This document shows positions 21,006 through 28,400 of a stretch of DNA of 34,384 nucleotides, piece after piece. The DNA lies in NCBI GenBank assembly GCA_902544345.1, contig CACCBT010000006.1, forward strand, positions 1-34,384, written 5' to 3'. The notes under the pieces were generated by a model. That model had not been told where the DNA came from and searched no databases. It saw only the letters and a program-made list of their open reading frames with translations. The position numbers were made by a program, and so were the translations under genes. This DNA comes from an uncultured Pelagibacteraceae bacterium (GTDB taxonomy: Bacteria > Pseudomonadota > Alphaproteobacteria > Pelagibacterales > Pelagibacteraceae). Each line of letters starts with the position of its first letter. Position 1 is the first letter of the stretch.

Positions 21006-21758
21006 TTAAAATAAATTCTTAAAAATTAATTTTTTATTACATTTTTTTTCTATATAAACTTTAACTTCATTTGCAGTTTCTGACCTTATAGTTCTTGGAA
21101 GTCCTATAAAATTAAATTCTTTTTCTAAATCTTTATAAAGTTCATGAAATTTATTAAAATTATTTAATTTTAATTCTTTTGATAAAAAATCTTTAAATGA
21201 GGACATTTCTCTAAAATCGATATTAACTCTTGGTGTTGTGGAACCTGATGAAAAATAGTTTCGATTTTGTTTTTCTGTGAATAATGTTTTGATTTTTTCT
21301 ATATAATCACAAAAAATTAATTCAGGGTTATATGTACATAATGCAAGTACTGCTACTTTAATTCCTGCTTTTTGATAAAGCATGTAAGTTGTATATGCTT
21401 CTCTTTCAATTAAACCTAAATTGTCTAAAGTAATATTTTCATTCAAAGTTTTATTAATTAAATCTGGTAAAGTTTTTAAATAAACAGGAGTAAACATTAC
21501 CTTTGTGTCTAAAAAAAAACTTTCGATTTTATTACTTTTATCTAGAACAATTAAATCTGGTAAATATCTTAGCATCAAGATGGTCTTGTTTTTCTTCAAA
21601 AAATCTGATTGCCAAACATTTGGTTGTTCTTTTGTTAAAGATTGTTTGAATTTTTCTGTGGGTAATACAATTAGATCTAAATCCTGAAAAAATTTAGTTA
21701 TTTTATTTTCTAAGACTTTTCCTATGGGTAATCTCAAATCTGTAAAATTATTACTCAT
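21006..21758 (-). CDS. Putative PD-(D/E)XK nuclease
   Basis: A 250-residue protein without an obvious close family. A PD-(D/E)XK-type active site can be read: LRYLPDLIVL (Pro-Asp at residues 67-68) followed by SFFLDTKVMF (Asp-Thr-Lys at 84-86), the usual spacing for a core beta hairpin. It is encoded 1 base after the stop of the MT-A70-type methyltransferase, all on the minus strand. The position between two methyltransferases makes it a candidate restriction endonuclease. The fold call is by motif only. Confidence 0.55.
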   Translation of the reverse strand: MSNNFTDLRLPIGKVLENKITKFFQDLDLIVLPTEKFKQSLTKEQPNVWQSDFLKKNKTILMLRYLPDLIVLDKSNKIESFFLDTKVMFTPVYLKTLPDLINKTLNENITLDNLGLIEREAYTTYMLYQKAGIKVAVLALCTYNPELIFCDYIEKIKTLFTEKQNRNYFSSGSTTPRVNIDFREMSSFKDFLSKELKLNNFNKFHELYKDLEKEFNFIGLPRTIRSETANEVKVYIEKKCNKKLIFKNLF

Positions 21759-21759
21759 T

Positions 21760-22431
21760 TTACATTTTAAAATTTAATTGATTTGAATTTTTATTTTTAG
21801 TTGGTTTTTTTTTAACATTTACCTCTAATTTACCATACTCATTTCCCCAACCTTTAAATCCAATTCTTTTCTGTCTTGCAAAAACATCGAGTTTTTTTCC
21901 TTTAAAATATTTATGAATTAGTTGATAAAATTCATCGGGTTTAACAGAATGTGCAGATGAACTTGCGGCAAAACATGTTTTCATTTTTCCTAAACATTTT
22001 TTTTCAAATTTTGCTGTCCCTTTATAACCAAATAACAAATGTTCTGTTGTAATTTGATAAGGACCAAATGGACAAGGTCCAGTTTTCTTATCCCATGTAA
22101 TCATAGTATAGAAATTAAATCCCCATTCATTCAGTAAATCAAAACCAGTTTTTATTATTGGTTCTTTTGTTTTTTTATCTTTACTATTTGTTACCCATAA
22201 CCAAATAAAACAATTATTTTTTGACCATTCATTAATTGGAAGTTTTATAATTTCTTCTTTGCTTAAAGTTGGATAATCTAATTTTTTTGTTTGATTAGGT
22301 CTTACTCCCCTATAACCTGTTTTACCTTGATTCCATGGTGGGTCGACTACCAAAACATCGAACTTTTCAGTGTTCTTAATTTTGCATTTTCTGCTAATTT
22401 TATCAAAATATTGTTTAATATTTTTATTCAT
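21760..22431 (-). CDS. MT-A70-family adenine methyltransferase
   Basis: A 223-residue protein. The catalytic DPPW motif is at residues 30-33 (VLVVDPPWNQGKTGYRGVRP), followed by WLWVTNSKDKKT and TEHLLFGYKGTAKF, the pattern of MT-A70 N6-adenine methyltransferases used in prokaryotic DNA modification. The C-terminus (FARQKRIGFKGWGNEYG) is also typical. Its ATG overlaps the stop of the upstream 163-residue gene by 8 bases, so they are coupled. With the TSPPYW enzyme it gives the locus two methyltransferases, as expected for an asymmetric recognition site. Confidence 0.88.
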   Translation of the reverse strand: MNKNIKQYFDKISRKCKIKNTEKFDVLVVDPPWNQGKTGYRGVRPNQTKKLDYPTLSKEEIIKLPINEWSKNNCFIWLWVTNSKDKKTKEPIIKTGFDLLNEWGFNFYTMITWDKKTGPCPFGPYQITTEHLLFGYKGTAKFEKKCLGKMKTCFAASSSAHSVKPDEFYQLIHKYFKGKKLDVFARQKRIGFKGWGNEYGKLEVNVKKKPTKNKNSNQLNFKM

Positions 22432-22915
22432 CTAGTAACCTTCTGCATGCTAATGGTATAATTGATTCTTTTCTAATATTTTCATTATCATCATTAAAGG
22501 CAAAAATAATTAAATTCTTATCATTATAATTTACTAGTTTTTTATTAAAATTATCATCGATCATGAAGAAACTAATTTCTTCAGAGTGACCTTTGCGAGA
22601 AATCAAGAAAGAGAATGTTGGGTTTATTATTTTATTAAAGCACATAATCTCCCCTATCTCTCTCAAACCTACTGACTTGTGTGTTCTATTTATTAGCATA
22701 ATCTCAAATTTTTCATTCGATGTGTTTTGAATAATAACAGTGAAATCTGGAGTAAAGCACCAACTTGAATAACTTTTAAAATTTTTAATATATTCATTAT
22801 TAATTTTTGATAAATCTTCTGATTTAATAATGTCTACTAATTTATAATTTTTTTGTTTTGATATGAATTTTTTAATCCAAATTTCAATTTTATTTTCTAA
22901 AATACTATCAGACAT
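22424..22915 (-). CDS. Degenerate nuclease-like paralogue of the neighbouring C-terminal domain
   Basis: A 163-residue protein whose segment SVGLREIGEIMCFNKIINPTF (about residues 81-100) aligns with SLGVKELGQIWSYSVLANPFQ in the C-terminal domain of the adjacent 553-residue protein. The catalytic proline-aspartate is kept (TPDFTV, 56-57), but the position of the partner's ESK reads INR (75-77), so the active site looks lost. It overlaps both neighbours by 8 bases. It is probably a non-catalytic or DNA-binding partner of the larger nuclease; that role is inferred. Confidence 0.6.
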   Translation of the reverse strand: MSDSILENKIEIWIKKFISKQKNYKLVDIIKSEDLSKINNEYIKNFKSYSSWCFTPDFTVIIQNTSNEKFEIMLINRTHKSVGLREIGEIMCFNKIINPTFSFLISRKGHSEEISFFMIDDNFNKKLVNYNDKNLIIFAFNDDNENIRKESIIPLACRRLLDE

Positions 22916-24569
22916 TAAATAGTTTTACTCCTTTTTTGATATTAAATTGACCAAAAATAATTTCTTTATTTTCGTTAAAATTTAAAAACTTTTTATCTTT
23001 ATTTTGTGCATAAACATTTAACAGAGATTTTGATATTTCTTTAGTAGAGATCAAAAAACTTTGGAAAGGATTTGCTAGAACTGAATACGACCAAATTTGT
23101 CCTAATTCTTTTACACCTAAGGAAACAATTTTACTTTCTATAAAGAAAATTTTATTCGATTTTTTTGATATACCAATTATGTCTGGTCGAATATTTAGAT
23201 CGTCTAAATTCTTGATTTTTTGTCTATATTTATCTGATGCCTTAAAATTCATTGAAAAATAATTTGCTAGAGTTTGAGATGATGTATCAAAAACATCACT
23301 ATCTTCATTAAATTTTTGTTTTATATAAGATTTCAACCAAATTATTAGGGGTTTATAAGTATCAATTTCAGAGATATTTTTATTTCTTTTTTTAATTTTA
23401 GTTTTAACTTTTTTTGGATGAGTTTTAATTATCTCCTCAAATTTTTTTTTTGCAGTTTGATTAAATATTTCATTAATCTTTTTAAAATCAGTTTTTTCTT
23501 TACTTCCATTAATTTGATAGATACTTTTGTTTTTAGAACTTAGCATTTCCTTTTCTAAATTTTTACAACCCATAAATAAATTTATTTGCCAGGAAGCATT
23601 TATATGTTTTCCTCTCAATCTTTCAGAGATTCTTATGTCATTATTCATAGGATGATATGGTTTTATATCTTTTTGCTCTATCTTTCGATTTGCTACTAAC
23701 CAATCTTCCACTTTATTATTAAAATCAACTTTTTGATTATGATTTAACAATTCTTTAAATAAAGTTTTTTTAGGTTCTAATCTTATTTTAAAGTTTTGAA
23801 GAGTTTCAGGCAGTAGTTTTATTTGATGTTCTTTGAAAGCACCATTTGGAGACTGCTGATGATGAAAATAATCTAAGGATGGATCAACAATATTTGGATG
23901 CCCCCACCTTATAGTTTGTGTTGGAATTTTAAAATTATCCCTTAAAAAGTTGTCAATTTGAATTGGTAAATTCCAATTTCTTACAATTTGCAAGTATACT
24001 CTCATCCTGGTATTTCCATTTTTTCCAGTTCTTGGATACCAGTTTCCTTGATTGAAAAAACCACATGTATCTAACAATCCATTAACAAACTCTGTTTTAA
24101 ATTCATTGCTCTCTTTGTTTAAACCGTCATCTATCTCAAAATTATCAAAACCAGTTTTTCCATGAAAAAAAATTGTTATAAATTCAATAATTTTTTTACT
24201 CTTAATATCTAAAATCAATATAGTTGTTGAATCTGTTGATAAAATTTGATGTTCAAAAGATAAGTTTTTTTTTAAAAAAGGTATAATATTTTCATCAATT
24301 GATTTTCGTGCATTTTCTTTTTGATTAAATATTTTTCTTACATTTCTATCAATGCAATTACTTCTTGAATTATTACAATTTGAGTTTTTACATTTTAAAA
24401 GATCAGAAAAACCAGTTGCTAACCATCCACATTTGGGACAATGAGCAATACCTTCAAGATATTTGTCTTTATGATTAAAATTTATTGCTAAGTTATTATT
24501 ACTTAAAATATTTCCTTTTCCACAAATCAAACCTAATAAATAAAATAAACCTGTATTTTTCATTATCAC
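22908..24569 (-). CDS. Large putative restriction enzyme: LAGLIDADG-like motifs plus PD-(D/E)XK domain
   Basis: A 553-residue protein. Near the N-terminus, FYLLGLICGKGNI (9-21) resembles a LAGLIDADG helix. Four cysteines at 44, 47, 60 and 65 form a probable zinc finger. A second LAGLIDADG-like stretch, FVNGLLDTCGFF (161-172), follows. The middle is lysine-rich. The C-terminal 95 residues hold a PD-(D/E)XK site: NIRPDIIGISKKSNKIFFIESK (Pro-Asp 462-463, Glu-Ser-Lys 478-480). It would be a DNA-recognition module joined to a nuclease. It is the first gene of the four-gene minus-strand part of the locus. A homing-endonuclease reading is possible, but the methyltransferase neighbours favour restriction. 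Confidence 0.6.
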   Translation of the reverse strand: MIMKNTGLFYLLGLICGKGNILSNNNLAINFNHKDKYLEGIAHCPKCGWLATGFSDLLKCKNSNCNNSRSNCIDRNVRKIFNQKENARKSIDENIIPFLKKNLSFEHQILSTDSTTILILDIKSKKIIEFITIFFHGKTGFDNFEIDDGLNKESNEFKTEFVNGLLDTCGFFNQGNWYPRTGKNGNTRMRVYLQIVRNWNLPIQIDNFLRDNFKIPTQTIRWGHPNIVDPSLDYFHHQQSPNGAFKEHQIKLLPETLQNFKIRLEPKKTLFKELLNHNQKVDFNNKVEDWLVANRKIEQKDIKPYHPMNNDIRISERLRGKHINASWQINLFMGCKNLEKEMLSSKNKSIYQINGSKEKTDFKKINEIFNQTAKKKFEEIIKTHPKKVKTKIKKRNKNISEIDTYKPLIIWLKSYIKQKFNEDSDVFDTSSQTLANYFSMNFKASDKYRQKIKNLDDLNIRPDIIGISKKSNKIFFIESKIVSLGVKELGQIWSYSVLANPFQSFLISTKEISKSLLNVYAQNKDKKFLNFNENKEIIFGQFNIKKGVKLFNV

Positions 24570-24606
24570 AAGTTTAGCGTTATTATTTTAATTATTCCAT
24601 ATCTCT

Positions 24607-24731
24607 ACACGAAGTTGAAAGTCAAGAAATCGGCAAAATGAGCAAAACACTACACGAAGTTTTACACGAAGTTTTTGAAAAAGTGTTATATTCTGTATTA
24701 TTAATCAAGGGACGAGAAACAGAACGCCCCT
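24607..24731 (+). repeat. Type-C right end and core copy R2
   Basis: ACACGAAG occurs at 24607, 24652 and 24664 (spacing 45 then 12), followed by TTTTTGAAAAAGTGTTATATTCTG and the core AACAGAACGCCCC (24718-24730). The left half of the tmRNA-like repeat (GGCACCTGGC) is absent here. The layout parallels the R3 flank, but with a different repeated word. Confidence 0.82.
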
Positions 24732-25757
24732 TTAATTTAAATATTTATCCAAAGTTTTTTTATCTGAGACGATAATAAAATCATCAAAATGAATAGATTG
24801 ATTGGGGTATTTAATTCCAATTTGTTTTCCCGAGTCTCTATAAACACCTATTCTTACATTAGTACCAGTGGATTCTCCTTTCCAATCAGATGTTATACCT
24901 TTGTAATCAAATATTAATTTATTATCTTTGAAGATTTCTACAAAACCAGTTTCTTGTCTAGTATTATAAATGCCAATTTTGTAAGTGGTCCATTTTCCTA
25001 ATTTAGTAATTTTTAATGATTTATTTTGTGTAAGTTTAAAATTATTTTTTATTTTTTTTTCACCTCTAGTTTTTTCTTGAAACACTAACCAATTTGAATC
25101 ATTTTTTTTATATTTTATATCAATACGATGCTTAATATTATCTTCTTTATTCCTTCTATTGAAACCAGTACCCGCAGTATTGCCGACTATTTTTAATGTT
25201 TTCCCAGTATCATCAAAACTTATTCTTACAAGAGGATGCGTTCTCATAGATGCATCTCGATTTTTAAATTCAAAAAACGTTACTCTGCCATCTATATGTT
25301 TAAAATCTTCAGGAAGTCTTGTTTTAAAACCAATCCATATTTCTTTATTTAAAGTGCTTCTTTGCTTTGTCTCAAATATTGCTCTTTCTGTCTCTTTTCC
25401 TGACCCTTCTTTAAGAGGATCATTATTCCATCCGTGTTTCAATGTAACTTCAAGATACTTATTGCCATCAAGATCTTTTTTAACTTTAAATGGTTTTAAA
25501 CCTGCTCCCTTATCATAGATTCGAAATATTTGGTTGAATGATTTTTCTGTACCCCCACCAGTAGCAGGATTTGAAGATGAAGGGTTAAGGTTGGCAACTT
25601 TTAGTTTTCCTTCTTCTTGATTTTCAAAGTCCTCAAAGAAATTCCATGGCGACTTTACCTTTTTATTTACATAATCTGGAACAGGTACCTTTTCCCAACT
25701 AAATGTAGTAATTGGAAATGATAAAATAAAAATAATTATAAATAAAATTATCCTCAT
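24732..25757 (-). CDS. Secreted polysaccharide-lyase-like protein
   Basis: About 341 residues from the ATG at 25757 (MRIILFIIIFILSFPITTFS, a clear signal peptide). A start 14 codons further upstream at 25799 would put a second hydrophobic stretch before it. The mature part is a beta-rich, concanavalin-like domain. Its features (IFETKQRSTLNKEIWIGFK, WTTYKIGIYNTRQETGFVEIFKDNKLI, and VRIGVYRDSG with SIHFDDFII at the end) match the heparin-lyase-type polysaccharide lyase family. It probably acts in the periplasm or outside on an acidic glycan; the substrate is unknown. It fills its whole element: the stop lies at the end of core R2. Confidence 0.65.
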   Translation of the reverse strand: MRIILFIIIFILSFPITTFSWEKVPVPDYVNKKVKSPWNFFEDFENQEEGKLKVANLNPSSSNPATGGGTEKSFNQIFRIYDKGAGLKPFKVKKDLDGNKYLEVTLKHGWNNDPLKEGSGKETERAIFETKQRSTLNKEIWIGFKTRLPEDFKHIDGRVTFFEFKNRDASMRTHPLVRISFDDTGKTLKIVGNTAGTGFNRRNKEDNIKHRIDIKYKKNDSNWLVFQEKTRGEKKIKNNFKLTQNKSLKITKLGKWTTYKIGIYNTRQETGFVEIFKDNKLIFDYKGITSDWKGESTGTNVRIGVYRDSGKQIGIKYPNQSIHFDDFIIVSDKKTLDKYLN

Positions 25758-25882
25758 TATGAAAGAATATAAGAATATTATTAAAACAAATAAATACATT
25801 TATTTGTTTTAATAAATTGAAATATAAATTTTAGTGCAATTTCAGGTTCTAGGGTACGATAAGAGAGTACTTGCCCCCAATT

Positions 25883-26009
25883 TCAATGAAGTTTCAAAAC
25901 AAGGTTTGGGGCAAAAGTTAAAAATTTCAATGAAGTCCTCAATGAAGTCTTTCAAAAAAGTGTTATTTTCTGTTATAAATTGGTTTAAAGGGTAAAACAG
26001 AACGCCCCT
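25883..26009 (+). repeat. Type-C right end and core copy R3
   Basis: TCAATGAAG occurs at 25883, 25927 and 25939 (spacing 44 then 12), nearly the same geometry as the ACACGAAG set before R2. AAAAAAGTGTTATTTTCTG follows, then the core at 25996-26008. GGCACCTGGC is again absent. The parallel layout with a different word is strong evidence for element-specific binding sites. Confidence 0.82.
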
Positions 26010-26091
26010 TACAACTTTCCACTTTTCCTAAATTAATATCGCCAATTTAAATAATACAACCTGGCTTGCCGAAGATGTGACGGAATTAATC
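26009..26091 (+). repeat. Type-A left end after R3
   Basis: The sequence TTACAACTTTCCACTTTTCC and the AT-rich tract after it resemble those after R5 and R8. GCCGAA (26068) and GACGGA (26079) form a degenerate direct repeat 11 bp apart, matching the GCCGA pair at the other end of this interval (26690 and 26701). Confidence 0.65.
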
Positions 26092-26664
26092 TTATAAATC
26101 TTTTTTAAATAATTCAGCATCTTGTTTCTTGTTTTGCTTATACCATGCTGTAGGTAAAATTGTTATCGTTCCTAATTCTTTGTTATCTTTATACCTTATA
26201 GTAGAAATAGAGACGCCATCGCCATTATGATACACGCATTCTCTATTAACAAATTTTGCTCCCATTTTATTCATAAGATCTGTTTCTGTGCATTTAAACC
26301 CAGGGAATTTATTTTTTATTGCCTCAACAACTCTAACAAAATTAGATGCTGGTTGAATAACATTGGGACAAGTTGCTAATTCAGTACATAAAAGTGTGGC
26401 AGACATATTATAGTAGATTTTAAATTGAATAGCTTCAATCGTTGCAGGTTTTTTAGTCCACCATACAGTTGGTTTGTCCACATTAACTCCTGCTAATGTA
26501 GTCACATAATGGAAGGTATCGTATAATTTTCTTTGAGATTTCCAAGTTTGCTTAAACTCTTTTTTGTTTAAACCTAATTTAAATCCTTTCAACTCTACTT
26601 CTTTAGCTTGAACATTAATAAGCCAAAACATTGTGAGAAACGCTATACCTAAAAATTTTTTCAT
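26092..26664 (-). CDS. Secreted protein of unknown function
   Basis: A 190-residue protein with a signal peptide (MKKFLGIAFLTMFWLINVQA). The mature part contains an opening KGFKLGLNKKEFKQ, five cysteines and an SISTIRYKDNKELGTITIL strand-like segment. I recognise no family. It is the single gene of its interval. Upstream of its start the tract TATGCTAGATTCTTAAAGT is shared with the gene at 28390 and may be a promoter -10 region. Confidence 0.65.
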   Translation of the reverse strand: MKKFLGIAFLTMFWLINVQAKEVELKGFKLGLNKKEFKQTWKSQRKLYDTFHYVTTLAGVNVDKPTVWWTKKPATIEAIQFKIYYNMSATLLCTELATCPNVIQPASNFVRVVEAIKNKFPGFKCTETDLMNKMGAKFVNRECVYHNGDGVSISTIRYKDNKELGTITILPTAWYKQNKKQDAELFKKDL

Positions 26665-26668
26665 ACTT

Positions 26669-26690
26669 TAAGAATCTAGCATAAAAATTG
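26669..26690 (-). promoter_or_regulatory. Conserved TATGCTAG-type promoter-like tract
   Basis: On the minus strand, TATGCTAGATTCTTAAAGT lies just before the ATG at 26664. The gene at 29289 has TATGCTAGGATCGTAAAGC in the same position. TATGCT resembles a -10 hexamer placed about 15 bases before the start. This is based on two copies within one element type. Confidence 0.4.
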
Positions 26691-26896
26691 CCGATCCTCT
26701 GCCGAAATTTCCTTCAAAGTTTTAGATTTTTAACAGTTGAAAATGGCTAATAATAAGGAATAACGTTAAAAGGTTAAGGGCACCTGGCAACAGGACGCCC
26801 CTGCGTATTGGCGTTAACACTTATTAATTCACAACTTTTTTTAAATAGATCACAATAGGATCACACTGAAGAAAGACAAGTACCATCGGCGGGGGA
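26690..26896 (+). repeat. Type-A right end, core copy R4 and type-B left end
   Basis: GCCGA occurs at 26690 and 26701 (11 bp apart), followed by TTTTAGATTTTT, AATAAGGAATAACG and GGTTAAGGGCACCTGGC, then the core (26789-26801, one change: AACAGGACGCCCC). Beyond it the sequence nearly equals that after ssrA (17731-17826). However, the GGACTCA pair is replaced by GATCACA at 26848 and 26859, at the same 11-bp spacing. Confidence 0.82.
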
Positions 26897-26915
26897 ATTA
26901 GAAAGCTTTTTCTTT

Positions 26916-27344
26916 TTATAAATTTTTAATTAAAAAACTTAGTTTAGATAAATTTTCGTTTAAGGAGCTACTATTTTTTTCAGTCTCATTCATCAGTTGA
27001 TTTAATTTAAATTTATCAATCTTTTTAGAAATCTCAATGAAACTGCTTTTATATTCACTGCTAACCATGATTTCTCTCAGGTTCATAATACCCTTGAGCC
27101 TATTGAAAGCTTTTTCACACATTTCTCCTTTAGTTTCTTTCCACATCTTAATATAGCTAACGCATGAAGAGATAACATCGTTTTCAAACTCTAAAGCAAA
27201 ACTAATCTCTTTAATTATCGCAAATTTCTGATCTGTTGAGGCGGATGATAATTTAGATTTATAATCATTATACCTATTATCATCAATAAAAGCATTTCCA
27301 CTCCACAAAAAACCCAGAACCACGATCGCTAAAAGTTTTTTCAT
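26916..27344 (-). CDS. Small secreted protein of unknown function
   Basis: A 142-residue protein with a signal peptide (MKKLLAIVVLGFLWSGNAF) almost identical to that of the gene upstream. The mature part is helical and charged, with two cysteines (VISSCVSYIKMWKETKGEMC). No family is recognised. Its ATG overlaps the upstream stop (TAATG), so it is coupled to the alpha/beta hydrolase and may be its partner. Confidence 0.65.
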   Translation of the reverse strand: MKKLLAIVVLGFLWSGNAFIDDNRYNDYKSKLSSASTDQKFAIIKEISFALEFENDVISSCVSYIKMWKETKGEMCEKAFNRLKGIMNLREIMVSSEYKSSFIEISKKIDKFKLNQLMNETEKNSSSLNENLSKLSFLIKNL

Positions 27345-28183
27345 TAGTTTATATATTCTTTAATGATAGATCCAACTGTTGCCATAGACCTTAATCCGTG
27401 ACCTCCATCAATAATATGTAACTTAACTTGTAGTTTTTTCTTTTTAAGTAAATCATAATAATATTTTGAAACTCCTGGAGCTGTATTTTTATCATCTTTT
27501 CCAACAATTAATATGTTGAGAGATTTTAAATCTATATCTTTATAATTGAAACTTGGTGAGTTTTTTTTTAATTCTTTCAATTGAGATTTGGTTTCCCATT
27601 TTTTACCGTTGCTTAGTTTTTTTCTAGTTTCCCAGTCACACGGGCAAGAGATCAAAATATTTATATCAACTAATCCTGGTACTTTTCCATGAATAGTACC
27701 TCCCTGATAAGCTCCTCCAGAATGACCAATTAAAATTAGTTTTTTTGGTTTATAATATTTTTTAAGATTTTGTAATGCAGGTGCTAGTATTTGAAAATTT
27801 TTCCAATCATAATTTACCACTGTACTCTTTATAGCGTTACGAGGTCCTGATGAATATCTATCCTCTTCACTACTGCCTCTTTCTCTAATAAAGTAACCAG
27901 GTCTTGCAAAAAGAAAAATATTGTTATTATCGTTTATTAATTCTTTTGCAAATCTAATTTGACTTTTTTTGGGTATTCCTGGTCTTGGAGAATTAGGACT
28001 ACCATCACCATGAAGAAATACTATTAAGTTTTTTTTACCCTTTTCAATCTTTCCTAAATTTAAAATTGCTATACATTTGTTTTTACTTGCTGATATATAT
28101 TTTATGAAATCCTCTTTTTCACAAGCATTAGAGTTTCCACTCAACAGCAAACCTAGAACCACGATCCCTAAAAGTTTTTTCAT
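27344..28183 (-). CDS. Secreted alpha/beta hydrolase
   Basis: About 279 residues from the ATG at 28183, with signal peptide MKKLLGIVVLGLLLSGNSNA. The hydrolase features are the oxyanion region LIVFLHGDGSPNSPRPGIP, the nucleophile elbow LILIGHSGGAYQGG (Ser) and the C-terminal His in IIDGGHGLRS, in family order. The frame extends 11 codons further to a GTG inside the element-end repeats, which I do not accept as the start. Substrate is unknown; a periplasmic esterase is likely. It is co-transcribed with the 142-residue gene. Confidence 0.75.
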   Translation of the reverse strand: MKKLLGIVVLGLLLSGNSNACEKEDFIKYISASKNKCIAILNLGKIEKGKKNLIVFLHGDGSPNSPRPGIPKKSQIRFAKELINDNNNIFLFARPGYFIRERGSSEEDRYSSGPRNAIKSTVVNYDWKNFQILAPALQNLKKYYKPKKLILIGHSGGAYQGGTIHGKVPGLVDINILISCPCDWETRKKLSNGKKWETKSQLKELKKNSPSFNYKDIDLKSLNILIVGKDDKNTAPGVSKYYYDLLKKKKLQVKLHIIDGGHGLRSMATVGSIIKEYIN

Positions 28184-28311
28184 AGACTCATCATATCCGG
28201 ACTCACTGGCGATCACAATACGGACTCACCCAGCAAAGAAATAGCCGTTTTTTATGATCTAGAATTGTTGTATAAAGTTAAAGGTTAAGGGCACCTGGCA
28301 TAACGCCCCTT
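28184..28311 (+). repeat. Type-B right end and core copy R5
   Basis: Heptamers lie at 28184, 28199, 28211 and 28222 (AGACTCA, GGACTCA, GATCACA, GGACTCA), with the same 15, 12, 11 spacing as before R1. The tract CAGCAAAGAAATAGCCG and GGTTAAGGGCACCTGGC follow. The core is shortened by a small deletion (GGCATAACGCCCC, ending 28309). One heptamer is GATCACA, the word found at this interval's left end. Confidence 0.8.
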
Positions 28312-28400
28312 ATAACTGTAAAATTTTCTCTCATTAATATTAATTATTAAATTTGTGAATCCTAGCAGGGCGGAGCTTTGGCGGAATTTTCACTGAAGTT
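28312..28400 (+). repeat. Type-A left end after R5
   Basis: An AT-rich tract resembling that after R3 and R8 is followed by ATCCTAGCA, then GGGCGGA (28368) and TGGCGGA (28379) 11 bp apart, and GAAGTTTTAG. The same words (TCCTAGCA, GGGCGGA/GGGTGGA, GGTTTTAG) recur at the right end of this interval (29298-29350). The tract overlaps the last codons of the gene at 28390. Confidence 0.8.

Noticed and set aside
19400-24671. CRISPR array
   Set aside because: The ACACGAAG and similar repeats are 8-9 bases at 11-12 bp spacing in groups of two to four; there are no spacers of uniform length and no cas genes.
25758-25799. 14-residue N-terminal extension of the polysaccharide-lyase-like protein
   Set aside because: It would put a second hydrophobic stretch before a normal signal peptide that starts with MRIILF.
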